Program-made: the position numbers and the translations under genes
Notes under the pieces: generated by a model
What the model was told of the DNA's origin: nothing
The model's input: the letters and a program-made list of their open reading frames with translations, nothing else
Database searches by the model: none
DNA from: Bradyrhizobium sp. CCBAU 51627
GTDB taxonomy: Bacteria; Pseudomonadota; Alphaproteobacteria; Rhizobiales; Xanthobacteraceae
DNA: 64,000 nucleotides
Reading direction: 5' to 3'
Assembly (NCBI RefSeq): GCF_028128765.1
Contig: NZ_LBJG01000026.1
Location: 110,071 to 174,070 of the forward strand
Shown here: piece by piece, positions 51,858 to 60,967 of the stretch
Layout: each line of letters starts with the position of its first letter
Numbering within the stretch: position 1 is the stretch's first letter

Positions 51858-52703
51858 ATGTCGCATCCTGTCATCGCCAAAGGCAATGTCGCCGTGGTCA
51901 CCGGGGGCGCATCGGGCATCGGCCTTGCCGCGGCAACCGCGTTTGCGCACGCCGGGATGAAGGTGTGCATCGTCGACGTCGACGAGACCAGGCTGGCGGA
52001 GGCCGCAACAGAACTGTCATCGATTGCAGGCCCGGCGAATGTGATGACATCTCCGGCCGACGTCAGCCGGATCGAAAGTGTGATGGAGCTGGAACATGCC
52101 GTCGGCGCGCATTTCGGCGGCACCGACCTGCTGATGAACAATGCCGGCATCCAGCCGGGCAGCACGTTGTTCGGCGAGCCCGACAATTGGCAGCGCATCA
52201 TCGGCGTCAACATGTGGGGCATCATCAACGGCGCGCGCGTCTTCGCACCCAGCATGATCGCGCGCGGCAAGGCCGGCCTGATCATCAACACCGGCTCCAA
52301 GCAAGGCATCACCACCCCACCCGGCGATCCCGCCTACAACGTCTCCAAGGCCGGCGTGAAGGCGTTTACGGAAGCGCTCCAGCACGAGCTGCGCAATACG
52401 AAAGACTGCCACATCACCGCGCATCTCTTGATCCCGGGCTTCGTGTTCACGGGCCTTACAGCGAAGGGCCGCACCGAAAAGCCGGCGGGCGCCTGGACGC
52501 CGGAGCAAACGGTGGATTTCATGCTGGCGCGGCTTGAAGCCGGCGACTTCTACATCCTCTGCCCTGATAACGACGTGCCGCGCGCGCTCGACGAGAAGCG
52601 CATGCTGTGGGCGGCCGGCGACATCGTCGAGAACCGTCCGCCGCTGTCGCGCTGGCATCCGGACTACGCGGACGCGTTCGCGAGATTCGTGAAGGGAGAG
52701 TAG
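51858..52703 (+). CDS. SDR-family oxidoreductase
   Basis: A 281-residue short-chain dehydrogenase. TGGASGIG (residues 15-22) binds the cofactor, VDVDETRL suggests NAD(H) preference by its acidic residue after strand 2, and LMNNAGIQPG, NTGSKQG (Ser) and YNVSKAGVKA (Tyr/Lys) complete the active site. ATG 51858 has GGAG 9 nt upstream. It is divergent from the aldehyde dehydrogenase gene, so an alcohol-to-aldehyde-to-acid route is possible but unproven. It ends 8 bp before a convergent small zinc-ribbon gene. Confidence 0.92.
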   Translation: MSHPVIAKGNVAVVTGGASGIGLAAATAFAHAGMKVCIVDVDETRLAEAATELSSIAGPANVMTSPADVSRIESVMELEHAVGAHFGGTDLLMNNAGIQPGSTLFGEPDNWQRIIGVNMWGIINGARVFAPSMIARGKAGLIINTGSKQGITTPPGDPAYNVSKAGVKAFTEALQHELRNTKDCHITAHLLIPGFVFTGLTAKGRTEKPAGAWTPEQTVDFMLARLEAGDFYILCPDNDVPRALDEKRMLWAAGDIVENRPPLSRWHPDYADAFARFVKGE

Positions 52704-52711
52704 GCGCGAGC

Positions 52712-52918
52712 CTATAGCGTCTCCTGCTTGTGCCCGCAATTCTTGCAGGCGAACTTGACGCGGCTCTGGCCTTTTTCCGCCTGGACCCGGTTTGGCGCGC
52801 CGCATTTGCCGCAGACGGCCTCGATGCGGGTGGTGCCCTGCTTCACGACGATGGTCTTCTTTTCCATCGATTCCCGGATCAGGCGCTCGGCCTCTTCACG
52901 CAGGGATTGTTTCGACAA
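52712..52918 (-). CDS. small zinc-ribbon protein
   Basis: A 68-residue protein with a basic helical N-terminal half (LREEAERLIRESMEKKTI) and a C-terminal four-Cys zinc ribbon: CGKCGAPNRV then FACKNCGHKQ, two Cys-x-x-Cys pairs 18 residues apart. Zinc binding is likely, and nucleic-acid or protein contact is possible. It lies 72 bp downstream of the Rieske ferredoxin gene on the same strand, but nothing links their functions. Start ATG 52916-52918. Confidence 0.75.
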   Translation of the reverse strand: MSKQSLREEAERLIRESMEKKTIVVKQGTTRIEAVCGKCGAPNRVQAEKGQSRVKFACKNCGHKQETL

Positions 52919-52990
52919 AGTTCGTCTCCGCCTCTGAAAGCGCGAGAGCCTTATCGCACTTGCGTTCGAATCTCAATCGGCAATGCCCGA

Positions 52991-53404
52991 TCAGACCTCG
53001 ACAATCACATAGGAGTCTTCGACGTGTACCGGAAATGTCTCAGCGACATACGGCCCCTTCTGCAATTCGCCACCGCGCTCAACCGCAACCGGATAGGACC
53101 GGATCTTGAACCGTTTCGGATCAAACCAGGATTGGCCATTGCGCATGTCGAACTCCCAGCCATGCCAGGGGCAGCGCAGCATCTCGCCGACGCGCGAGCG
53201 CTCGTAGACGCCCGGCTCCGGCGAGGTCAGCCGTGCCACGCAGGCGGCCTTCTCCAGCGGCGCGCCCTCATGCGGGCAGCGGTTCAACAGCGCGAAGTAC
53301 TCGCCATTGATATGAAACACGACAATGTCGCGGCCGGCCACATCGACGACCTTGTTGCCGCCGGGCGGGATCTCCGAAGTCGAGGCGACGATGTGACGGG
53401 CCAT
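52991..53404 (-). CDS. Rieske-type [2Fe-2S] ferredoxin
   Basis: A 137-residue soluble Rieske protein. The cluster ligands are in NRCPHEGAPLEKA (Cys, His) and MLRCPWHGWEFDMRNG (Cys, His), as in Rieske ferredoxins of aromatic-ring dioxygenase systems. An insertion of about 22 residues lies between the two boxes. No oxygenase or reductase is encoded beside it. It is the third gene of a tight operon with two ACMSD-type amidohydrolases (5 bp after the second), so it may feed electrons to an unlinked oxygenase in the same pathway. Confidence 0.9.
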   Translation of the reverse strand: MARHIVASTSEIPPGGNKVVDVAGRDIVVFHINGEYFALLNRCPHEGAPLEKAACVARLTSPEPGVYERSRVGEMLRCPWHGWEFDMRNGQSWFDPKRFKIRSYPVAVERGGELQKGPYVAETFPVHVEDSYVIVEV

Positions 53405-53409
53405 GGGAC

Positions 53410-54522
53410 TCAGAACTTGTAGACCGCGCGGGCATTGGTGCTGAATATCTTCTTGCGCTCGGCTTCGGTGAGCGGCGTCTTGAAGGCGAAGCGCGGATCG
53501 TCAAAATCCCAGTGCGGGTAGTCCGACGAGAACAGGAGACGATCGATGCCGACCCATTCGATCAGCGCGCGCAGATGCCGCGCCTCGTCCGGCTCGTCGA
53601 TCGGCTGGGTGGTGAACCAGAAATGCTCGCGGACATAGTCCGACGGCTTGCGCTTGAGATGCGGCACCTCGCTGCGGAAGCGCTCGAAATGCTGGTCCAT
53701 GCGCCACACCGCCGAGGGGATCCAGCCGAAGCCGCCTTCGATGAAGACGATCTTCAGTTTCGGGAAGCGCTCCGGCACGCCCTCGATGACGAGGCTGGCA
53801 AGCTGCGCCGCGATCGTATGCGCGTTGGATTGATGCTCCTCGACATAATAGGACGGCCAGCCGCCGCCGGTCGGCGGATGTCCGCCATAGCCGCCAACAT
53901 GGATGCCGAGCGGCAGGTCGAGCGCCTGCGCGCGTTCGTAGATCGGCCAGTAGCGGCGGCGGCCGAGCGGCTCGTTGGCGCGCGGCGAGACGTTGATCTG
54001 GATGTATTCGCCGATTTTCGCACAGCGCTCGATCTCGGCGATGGCAAGGTCCACGCCGTCCTGCCCGACCAGGATCGAGGCTTTCAGACGGGGATCGCGA
54101 TGCGACCAGAACGCCAGCTGCCAGTCGTTGATGGCGCGCTGGATCGCGGCGCCGAATTCAAGGTTCTGCTGCGAGAAGATGAAGAGATCGAGCACCTGCA
54201 AAATCCCGAACTCGACATCGAGCGGATCGAGATGCTGCTTCTGCATGAAGGCGAGATCTGAGCCGGGCGGCCCGCCGGTCGGCGGCCAGGCATCACGCCG
54301 CGCGATCAGCGGCGAGGAGCGCGGATAGGGTGTGGTAAAGAGATAGGGCGTGCGCAGATGGCTGCCATATTCCTTCAGATGCTGTTGCCAGCGCCTTGGC
54401 AGGAATTCCTTGAGATCATCGGTCGATCGCAGACTCGGATGCACGTCGCAATCGACGATGCGCAGCTTTGATGCGGCGGGCTTCTCGTCGTCACGCAGCG
54501 GACGGTCGATGACTTCACTCAT
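53410..54522 (-). CDS. amidohydrolase family 2 (ACMSD-like) protein
   Basis: A 370-residue TIM-barrel metallohydrolase or decarboxylase of the amidohydrolase-2 family. The first strand carries VDCDVHPSL (Asp-x-His metal site), LGIHVGGYGG holds the next His, and LLFSSDYPHWDFDDP the final Asp. These proteins act as decarboxylases or hydrolases on aromatic or C-N substrates. ATG 54520-54522 is chosen since GGAG lies 6 nt upstream. It is 12 bp after its paralogue on the same strand and 5 bp before the Rieske gene, a clear operon. Confidence 0.9.
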   Translation of the reverse strand: MSEVIDRPLRDDEKPAASKLRIVDCDVHPSLRSTDDLKEFLPRRWQQHLKEYGSHLRTPYLFTTPYPRSSPLIARRDAWPPTGGPPGSDLAFMQKQHLDPLDVEFGILQVLDLFIFSQQNLEFGAAIQRAINDWQLAFWSHRDPRLKASILVGQDGVDLAIAEIERCAKIGEYIQINVSPRANEPLGRRRYWPIYERAQALDLPLGIHVGGYGGHPPTGGGWPSYYVEEHQSNAHTIAAQLASLVIEGVPERFPKLKIVFIEGGFGWIPSAVWRMDQHFERFRSEVPHLKRKPSDYVREHFWFTTQPIDEPDEARHLRALIEWVGIDRLLFSSDYPHWDFDDPRFAFKTPLTEAERKKIFSTNARAVYKF

Positions 54523-54534
54523 GCGAATCTCCAA

Positions 54535-55596
54535 TCAATGCAGCGACAATCGCGCAAACGTCTCCAGCGGATTGTCGACGCACATTTTTTCGATGATGCT
54601 CTTCGGCAGATGGGGCGGGATCGGATCGTCGCCATCGAACTGCCAATGCGGATAGTCGGACGCGAACAGGAACATTTTTTCGGAGCCGATCTGGTCGATG
54701 ATCTCCTCGACGCTTTTGGCATCGCCAGGCGCATCGAACGGCTGCATGGTGACGCGGAAATTGTCGCGGATGATCGATGCGGGCTCGCGCTCGACCCAGG
54801 GCACCTCGACGCGGACGCCGCGCCAGGTCTTGTTGGCACGCCACATGAAGGCCGGCAGCCAGCTCACGCCTGATTCCATCAGCACGACCTTCAGGTTCGG
54901 AAACTTGCCGAACACGCCCTCGTAGATCAGGCTAAGGATTTGCGCCTGAAACGCCTGCGCTTCGACGAAGTAATATTCGTAGCGGTGTGACGGCCAGCCC
55001 GCCGAGCTCGGCGCCTGGCGATATTGCGAGCCGGCATGGATCGCGAGCGGCAGCTTATGTTTCTCCGCGAGCTGATAGACCGGCCAGAAATGCCGGCGCC
55101 CCAGCAGCGTCTCGCCCTGCGCCAGCACCAGGATGGAGACAAATCTATTATCGACGGCGCGGCGCTCGATCTCCTCGACGGCGAGGTCCCGCGCCTGCAT
55201 CGGCACCACGATGGAGGCGCGCAGGCGTGGATCACGCGACAGCCACTCGGCGGCGATCCAGTCGTTGATGGCCTTGCAGAAATCCGCAGCCATGTAGGGA
55301 TCGAACACCGCCTGGGCACCATAAAGCACGTTGAGGATGGCGTGGCTGGCGCCGAGCTGGTCGAACGCGCCCTCCTGCACCATGGCAAGGTCGGAGCCCG
55401 GCTTGGCGCCATTGGCCGGCCGCCAGTCGGCGCGGCCAGTGAGGGGCATGCTTGGCGGATAGGAGGTCAGATCGAGGCCATCGATGGCGCGACTCACCAC
55501 CTGCTCTTTCCAGTGATCGCTGAGATAGGGCAGCAGCGTCGTACGCGTGCCGCCAACGGCCGGGTGGATGTCGCAGTCGATCCGCGTCACCGCCAT
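54535..55596 (-). CDS. amidohydrolase family 2 (ACMSD-like) protein
   Basis: A 353-residue paralogue of the next gene. It has TRIDCDIHPAVGG at the N-terminus, LAIHAGSQYRQAP near residue 195, and MFLFASDYPHWQFDGDDP near 310, the same metal-ligand pattern. Shared blocks such as RDPRLRASIVV and the RRHFWPVY region indicate ancient duplication; the pair could form one hetero-oligomer or act in sequence. ATG 55594-55596 with GAGGAAG upstream is the start. It heads the amidohydrolase-amidohydrolase-Rieske operon, divergent from the dihydropyrimidinase gene. Confidence 0.9.
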   Translation of the reverse strand: MAVTRIDCDIHPAVGGTRTTLLPYLSDHWKEQVVSRAIDGLDLTSYPPSMPLTGRADWRPANGAKPGSDLAMVQEGAFDQLGASHAILNVLYGAQAVFDPYMAADFCKAINDWIAAEWLSRDPRLRASIVVPMQARDLAVEEIERRAVDNRFVSILVLAQGETLLGRRHFWPVYQLAEKHKLPLAIHAGSQYRQAPSSAGWPSHRYEYYFVEAQAFQAQILSLIYEGVFGKFPNLKVVLMESGVSWLPAFMWRANKTWRGVRVEVPWVEREPASIIRDNFRVTMQPFDAPGDAKSVEEIIDQIGSEKMFLFASDYPHWQFDGDDPIPPHLPKSIIEKMCVDNPLETFARLSLH

Positions 55597-55870
55597 GGAT
55601 GCTTCCTCGCCAAGACTTTGTAGGGCGTCTTTATTGGCGACGTTCTTTGCGCCGCGAACGCAGAGTGCTCCGGCCGGTGCGGGCGCGCAAGGGCGCGGAT
55701 ACGTGCGATCCGTCATGGCTCGGTTGCATTTCGCAGGCGCAATACGAGGTCAGGCCGCGGTCGCGCACGGCGCAACAGCCGAGCGGCGATTGACTAAAAT
55801 TTCGTCTGTCGCATCGCAAGCGGCGCGCTTAGCCTCGCCGCGTTCTGGCCCCCTCCCCTTCGGAGTTCCC

Positions 55871-57325
55871 ATGTCCCTCCTCATCCGCGGCGGCACTGTC
55901 GTCAATCATGACCATTCGCGCCGTGCGGACGTGCTGATCGAGGGAGGCAGCATCGTTGCGATCGGCGCATCGATCGCGGCGCCGACAGGCGCGGAGATCG
56001 TCGATGCCGGCGGCGCCTACGTCATTCCGGGCGGCATCGATCCGCACACCCACCTCGAAATGCCGTTCATGGGCACCGTCACCGCCGACGATTTCGAATC
56101 CGGCACCAAGGCGGCGCTGACCGGCGGCACCACCATGGTGGTGGATTTCTGCCTGCCCGATCCCGGCCAGTCGATGCTCGCGGCCTATCAGCAGTGGCGG
56201 CACAAATCCGAGAAGGCAGCCGCCGACTATGGCTTCCACATGGCGGTGACGTCGTGGTCGAAGCAGATCTATGACGAGATGGAGACCGTGGTCAAAACCT
56301 ACGGCATCAACACCTTCAAGCATTTCATGGCCTACAAGGGCGCGCTGATGGTGAACGATGACGAGCTCTACAACTCCTTCGCGCGTTGCGCCCATCTCGG
56401 CGCGATGCCTGTGGTGCACGCAGAGAACGGCGATGTCGTCGCGCTGATGCAGGAGGCGCTGATCGCGCGTGGCGTCACCGGCCCCGAGGGCCACGCCTAT
56501 TCACGGCCGCCGGAAGTCGAGGGCGAAGCCACCAACCGGGCCATCATGATCGCCGACATGACTGGCACGCCTGTTTATATCGTGCACACCAGCTGCCGCG
56601 AAGCGCATGAAGCGATCGCGCGGGCGCGCGCCGCAGGTAAGCGCGTCTATGGCGAGCCGCTGATCCAGCATCTGTTGCTCGATGAGCGCGAATACCAGAA
56701 CAAGGATTGGGATCATTCCGCCCAGCGCGTGATGTCGCCGCCGTTCCGCGACAAATCGCATCAGGACAGCCTCTGGGCCGGCCTGCAGGCCGGCTCGCTG
56801 CAAGTAGTCGCGACCGATCATTGCGCTTTCACCACCGAGCAGAAGCGCTTTGGCCTCGGCGACTTCCGAAAGATTCCGAACGGCACCGGTGGCCTGGAAG
56901 ATCGCCTGGCGCTGCTGTGGACAGCCGGCGTCACGACGGGGCGGCTGACCAAGGAAGAGTTCGTCGCGGTCACCTCGGCGAACATCGCCCGCATCCTCAA
57001 CATCTATCCACGCAAGGGCGCAGTCGCGGTCGGTTCGGATGCCGATCTCGTGATGTGGGATCCCAAGGCGACGAAAACCATCAGCGCGAAGCGGCAGATG
57101 AGCCGGATCGACTACAATGTGTTCGAAGGCTTTGCCTGCACCGGCGGACCTGCTGCGACGATCTCGCGCGGGCGCATTGTGTGGAAGGATGGCGATCTGC
57201 GCGCCGAGGCGGGCGACGGACGCTACGTCGAGCGGCCGGCATTCTCGCCGGTGCACGTGGCGAATTCGACGTGGAAGGAATTGACGGCGCCGCGAGCCGT
57301 GAGCCGCGGAGCAGTCACGCCATAA
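55871..57325 (+). CDS. hydA: dihydropyrimidinase / D-hydantoinase
   Basis: A 484-residue cyclic amidohydrolase that opens dihydropyrimidine or hydantoin rings. The binuclear metal site is complete: H59 and H61 (DPHTHLEMPF), the carboxylated lysine K150 (NTFKHFMAYKG), H183 (VVHAENGD), a His in YIVHTSC and the Asp of VATDHCAF. Length and motifs match D-hydantoinases. Start ATG 55871; frame-open upstream codons overlap the divergent gene. It is divergent from the amidohydrolase operon across 274 bp; no N-carbamoyl amidase is adjacent. Confidence 0.93.
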   Translation: MSLLIRGGTVVNHDHSRRADVLIEGGSIVAIGASIAAPTGAEIVDAGGAYVIPGGIDPHTHLEMPFMGTVTADDFESGTKAALTGGTTMVVDFCLPDPGQSMLAAYQQWRHKSEKAAADYGFHMAVTSWSKQIYDEMETVVKTYGINTFKHFMAYKGALMVNDDELYNSFARCAHLGAMPVVHAENGDVVALMQEALIARGVTGPEGHAYSRPPEVEGEATNRAIMIADMTGTPVYIVHTSCREAHEAIARARAAGKRVYGEPLIQHLLLDEREYQNKDWDHSAQRVMSPPFRDKSHQDSLWAGLQAGSLQVVATDHCAFTTEQKRFGLGDFRKIPNGTGGLEDRLALLWTAGVTTGRLTKEEFVAVTSANIARILNIYPRKGAVAVGSDADLVMWDPKATKTISAKRQMSRIDYNVFEGFACTGGPAATISRGRIVWKDGDLRAEAGDGRYVERPAFSPVHVANSTWKELTAPRAVSRGAVTP

Positions 57326-57450
57326 GCGTTCGGCCGCCACGCACTCCGAGATGCCTCGCGATCGCGCGCGCGGTGAGGCAAGCCATGGGGCTCGATCAGA
57401 CTCAAACCGACCGAGGCCGGCGCAGCCTTCGAGCTTCAGTTTCCGGTCGC

Positions 57451-57591
57451 CTAGATCGCAAACACCCAGGCGGCGACGATGGTGCCGATGGTGACCAGAC
57501 CCGCGATGGTCCAGCCGGCGGCATATTCCAGCTCAGGATGACCGGTCGCCCGCATGATCTCGACCGGATCGGCGGAATGCTTCCCTGCCAT
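57451..57591 (-). CDS. small single-TM protein, unknown function
   Basis: A 46-residue protein with a soluble N-terminal half (AGKHSADPVEIMRATGHPEL) and one membrane segment (about residues 25-45, WTIAGLVTIGTIVAAWVFAI) at the very C-terminus. ATG 57589-57591 is preferred because GAGG lies 6 nt upstream; longer in-frame starts at 57606, 57621, 57654 and 57657 exist and would add up to 22 residues. It is divergent from alkB. Function unknown. Confidence 0.55.
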   Translation of the reverse strand: MAGKHSADPVEIMRATGHPELEYAAGWTIAGLVTIGTIVAAWVFAI

Positions 57592-57661
57592 GACAGCCTC
57601 GCACATTACTTCCCGCGTCATAGATAAGTCGCACCAGACGCTCTGAGGTTCCATCACGGAA

Positions 57662-58240
57662 ATGCGAGGAATGACGCAGCTTGGCTTGTTCAGCGAACCG
57701 CGGGCAGGCCCGGCGGGCCTGCGCTATGCCGACAACTTTATCGACGCCGCCACCGAACAAGAGCTGATCGGCCGCATCGCAGCATTGCCGCTCCAGCGCT
57801 TTCAGTTCGGCGCGTTCGAGGGCAACCGCCGGGTGGCGTGGTTCGGCTACCAATACGATTATTCGCAGCAGCGGCTGACCGAGGCCGAGCCGATCCCGGA
57901 CTGGGTGCGGCCGGTTGCGCTTCGGGCCGAGGCATGGGCGGAGCTGGCCGAGGGCAGCGTGCGGCAAGTGCTGTGCACCGAGTACGACGTCGGTGTCGGC
58001 ATCGGCTGGCATCGCGACAAGCCGCACTTCAAGGAAATCCTCGGCCTGTCGTTGGGCTCGCCATGCAAATTCCGCTTCCGCCGTCGCAGCGGCGACGAAT
58101 GGGAGCGCCACACGCTCGAGGCGCTGCCGCGCTCGCTCTACATGATGGAGGGCGAGGCGCGCTCGCAATGGGAGCACAGCATCCCGCCGGTCGGGGCGCG
58201 CCGCTACTCCATCACCTTCCGGACGATGAAGCAGGCCTGA
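57662..58240 (+). CDS. alkB: AlkB-type 2-oxoglutarate/Fe(II) dioxygenase
   Basis: A 192-residue nucleic-acid dealkylase of the AlkB family. The iron triad is in GWHRDKPHF (His-x-Asp) and QWEHSIPPV (distal His); the 2-oxoglutarate arginines are in RRYSITFR. The nucleotide-recognition lid (residues about 40-70) includes FGYQYDYSQQ. It probably repairs alkylated bases; the shorter AlkB-homologue form lacks a fused Ada domain. ATG 57662 or ATG 57671 could start it. It stands alone, divergent from the small membrane protein gene. Confidence 0.92.
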   Translation: MRGMTQLGLFSEPRAGPAGLRYADNFIDAATEQELIGRIAALPLQRFQFGAFEGNRRVAWFGYQYDYSQQRLTEAEPIPDWVRPVALRAEAWAELAEGSVRQVLCTEYDVGVGIGWHRDKPHFKEILGLSLGSPCKFRFRRRSGDEWERHTLEALPRSLYMMEGEARSQWEHSIPPVGARRYSITFRTMKQA

Positions 58241-58519
58241 CCACCACGAAATTGCGAAAACAACCCCATGCACAGTAGAACGGCCGCCCCGCCCCACGGC
58301 GCGGCCGCAGGCGGCAACGGCCTGACACGCCGGGCCAAAACGGCCCTCCGGCGCATTCGCTGCATGGCCCGTACATTGCGTTCAGATGTGCAGGAATGCG
58401 GACCAAGCCACGGTGCCGTGAAATCGCCGCAAGATAAACCAACAACACGAACTCATAAGGCGAATGAAAAGACAGACCAAACCGGCGCTCCAGGATGGAG
58501 CGCGCAAGGTCGGCACCTC

Positions 58520-59455
58520 ATGATAAAGAATTCTCTCGCATTCTTCCTTGTTCTGACCATGACGGCGGCCTCGGCACATGGCCTGCTGCCGGTGCGGCCA
58601 ATCGCGCCGTCCGATCTTGTCCTGACAGGCCTTATCGATAGCGACACCACGGCCGGCGGCGTCGCACGGCTGTGCGAGCAGGTCACCTTCTCGCGGGGCC
58701 TACGCTATGGCGACAGCGAGGCCAACGTGCTCGACGTCGCGACCAGCGAGGCCACCAAGGCGGACACGCCGCGGCCGGTGCTGCTGTTCGTGACGGGCGA
58801 TACGTTTACGGGCGACCGCGGGACGCCGGAGCTGTCCCGCGACATCCAGGACGCAGCAATGTGCTTTGCCGCGCGCAACGGCATGATCGGGGTGCGCGTG
58901 AACTATCGGCTGGCGCCGGCAGCGACCTGGCCGATGGGGGCGACCGACGTCGCGGCGGCACTGTCGTGGGTCCACGGCAATATCGATCTGTTCAACGGCG
59001 ATGCCCGCGAAATCGTCGCGGTCGGCTACCGCGCCGGCGCCTTCCACGTCGCGAGCCTGCTGGCGCATCCGGAGCTCCAGGCCGACCGCGCCGATGTCGC
59101 CGCGGTGGTGCTGGTGTCCGGCATCTATCGCGCCGGCAAGAACGCCAGTGACAGCGAGAAGGCTTATTTCGGCACCGACGCCAGTCTCTATGACAAGCGG
59201 TCGGTGTTCCCCGGCATCCTCAATGTCGACGAGCCAATCGTGCTGGCCTGGGCCGCCAACGATTCGGCGAACCTGATCGCGCAGGGCGAGACCCTGAAGA
59301 AGACGCTCTGCGGCTCCGGCCACTGCCCGCGCACCACGATCCTGCGCAGCCACGACGGCATCGCGGCTGCCTTCGGCCTCGACGGCTCCGGCGACAGCCT
59401 CGCGGAGCCGACGCTGCTCCTGGTGCATCAGCTGGAGGCGCGGGGGCTGCCATAG
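58520..59455 (+). CDS. exported alpha/beta-hydrolase-fold protein lacking the nucleophile Ser
   Basis: A 311-residue protein with a signal peptide (residues 1-19, ending AASAHG) and a carboxylesterase-type alpha/beta-hydrolase fold: VRVNYRLAPAATWPMGATDV and ALSWVHGNIDLFNGDARE are typical. The nucleophile elbow, normally GxSAG, is GYRAG (Arg171), and the oxyanion HGG is TGD (VTGDTFTG). An Asp in AWAANDSAN and a His in LRSHDG remain. It is therefore probably non-catalytic or uses another chemistry. ATG 58520 is preferred as it begins the signal peptide; upstream open frame is unlike coding sequence. Confidence 0.83.
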   Translation: MIKNSLAFFLVLTMTAASAHGLLPVRPIAPSDLVLTGLIDSDTTAGGVARLCEQVTFSRGLRYGDSEANVLDVATSEATKADTPRPVLLFVTGDTFTGDRGTPELSRDIQDAAMCFAARNGMIGVRVNYRLAPAATWPMGATDVAAALSWVHGNIDLFNGDAREIVAVGYRAGAFHVASLLAHPELQADRADVAAVVLVSGIYRAGKNASDSEKAYFGTDASLYDKRSVFPGILNVDEPIVLAWAANDSANLIAQGETLKKTLCGSGHCPRTTILRSHDGIAAAFGLDGSGDSLAEPTLLLVHQLEARGLP

Positions 59456-59711
59456 GGCTGCGAAACGCACGCCAACTATTCGCACCATTTGCTGGGCCTT
59501 CTCCCCGGCCCGCCCCCACGGCGGACGAGAGGGGGAGGTCGCAACGCATCGCGGGGATCTCTCAAGGCCCGTCAACACGCCTGCCATTTCCCTCTGCCAG
59601 TCATGCGCGGCTGTTACCCAGCCACAGGATCGCCAAACCCCTGGCGTAGGGCAACTCGCCTTGGTGCTGACTGAGCCGATCTCGTTGGGGGCCAACGATT
59701 GGGTGCCGAGC

Positions 59712-60935
59712 ATGCGCGTCACCGGCAGACTGCTGTTCGCTTTGATCGCGGCGCTCGCCTCGCTCGGGGCGATGTCGCAACAACGTTCGGATCAACCCGA
59801 TTCCGACAAGGAAATCCGCATCGGCAACATCGTGCCTTATTCGGGGCCGCTGTCCGAATTCGGCGCGATCGGCAAGGCGGAAGCCGCCTATTTTGACATG
59901 GTCAATGATCGCGGCGGCATCAACGGCCGCAAGGTCCGCTTCATCACCCGCGACGACAATTCAGATCCCGCAACCGCGCTGGACCTGACCCGAGATCTCG
60001 TGGAGAAGGAGGACGTTGATCTGATGTTCGGATCGTTCGGCACTCCGGGCAATCTGGCCACACGCCGGTACTTGAACGAAAAGAAGATCCCGCAGCTGTT
60101 CGTCGCCTCCGGCGACGAGGAGCTGAGCCAAGCCAGGGCGTTTCCCTGGACCATGGGCTGGCAGCCGGCGTTCCGCTCGGAGGGGCGCATCTATGCCAAC
60201 TACATCCAGGCCTATTATCCCCGGAAGAAGATCGTCGTGCTCTGGCAGAACGACCAGTTCGGCCGCATGCTCTACAAGGGTATCCAGGAAGGCCTCGGCG
60301 ACCTGAACCGTCACGTCCTCGTCGACGTCGCCTTCGACATCTCGGACCAGCATCTGGAAGGACACGTCTCGATCCTCAAGCGCGCCGGCGCAGACATCTT
60401 CGTCTTTCTCGGCGTGCCGTCGACGGCGTCCAAGGTGATCCAGCTCGCGGCGTCGCTGAATTGGCACCCGGTCATCATCGTCAACGATGCCTCGGCCTCG
60501 ATCGCGAATGCGATGGCGCCCGCGGGGCTGGAGAATTCGGCCGGGGTGATTTCAGCTGCATTTCTGAAAGATCCGAGCGATCCCTCCTGGAAGAACGATC
60601 CCGCCATGAAGGATTGGTTTGCTTTCATGGACAAGTACCACCGGGTCGAAAGCACGAACAACAGCGCAGCACTCTTTGGCTACGCCGCCGCTGAAGCATT
60701 GACCAAGGTGCTGAGGCAGTGCGGCGACGACTTGACGCGCGAGAACATCATGCGCCAGGCCGCATCGCTGCGGGACTATCACCCCTCCGTGGCGCTGCCG
60801 AATATCAGGATGAACACCTCGCCCGACAGCTATCTGCCGATCAAGCAGATGCGGCTAGTCCAGTTCGACGGCCGCTCGTGGCAGCCGTTCGGAGAGGTGA
60901 TCGAGACCGCGTTCACGGAAGGGGCGGCAAGGTAG
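59712..60935 (+). CDS. ABC transporter substrate-binding protein (branched-chain amino-acid type), orphan
   Basis: A 407-residue periplasmic binding protein of the Peripla_BP_6/LivK class. The signal peptide covers about residues 1-22 (RLLFALIAALASLGA). It has IRIGNIVPYSGPLSEFGAIG, the classic N-terminus, then YFDMVNDRGGINGRKVRFI and MFGSFGTPGNLATRRYLNE. Such proteins bind branched-chain amino acids, amides or aromatic acids. No permease or ATPase gene lies nearby, so it is an orphan that may feed a distant transporter or a sensor. ATG 59712; an upstream start at 59661 is also open. Convergent with the cyclase gene. Confidence 0.9.
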   Translation: MRVTGRLLFALIAALASLGAMSQQRSDQPDSDKEIRIGNIVPYSGPLSEFGAIGKAEAAYFDMVNDRGGINGRKVRFITRDDNSDPATALDLTRDLVEKEDVDLMFGSFGTPGNLATRRYLNEKKIPQLFVASGDEELSQARAFPWTMGWQPAFRSEGRIYANYIQAYYPRKKIVVLWQNDQFGRMLYKGIQEGLGDLNRHVLVDVAFDISDQHLEGHVSILKRAGADIFVFLGVPSTASKVIQLAASLNWHPVIIVNDASASIANAMAPAGLENSAGVISAAFLKDPSDPSWKNDPAMKDWFAFMDKYHRVESTNNSAALFGYAAAEALTKVLRQCGDDLTRENIMRQAASLRDYHPSVALPNIRMNTSPDSYLPIKQMRLVQFDGRSWQPFGEVIETAFTEGAAR

Positions 60936-60967
60936 GACGTATCACGCCCGCCTTTTGCAAGGGCGCG

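Noticed and set aside
52712..53404. Rieske ferredoxin and zinc-ribbon genes as parts of a complete ring-hydroxylating dioxygenase
   Set aside because: No oxygenase alpha or beta subunit and no flavin reductase is encoded near; the zinc ribbon is unrelated.
59499..59540. C-rich/G-rich stretch as an insertion-sequence remnant
   Set aside because: It has no transposase-like coding, no clear terminal inverted repeats and only loose similarity to the stretch at 60968-61016.
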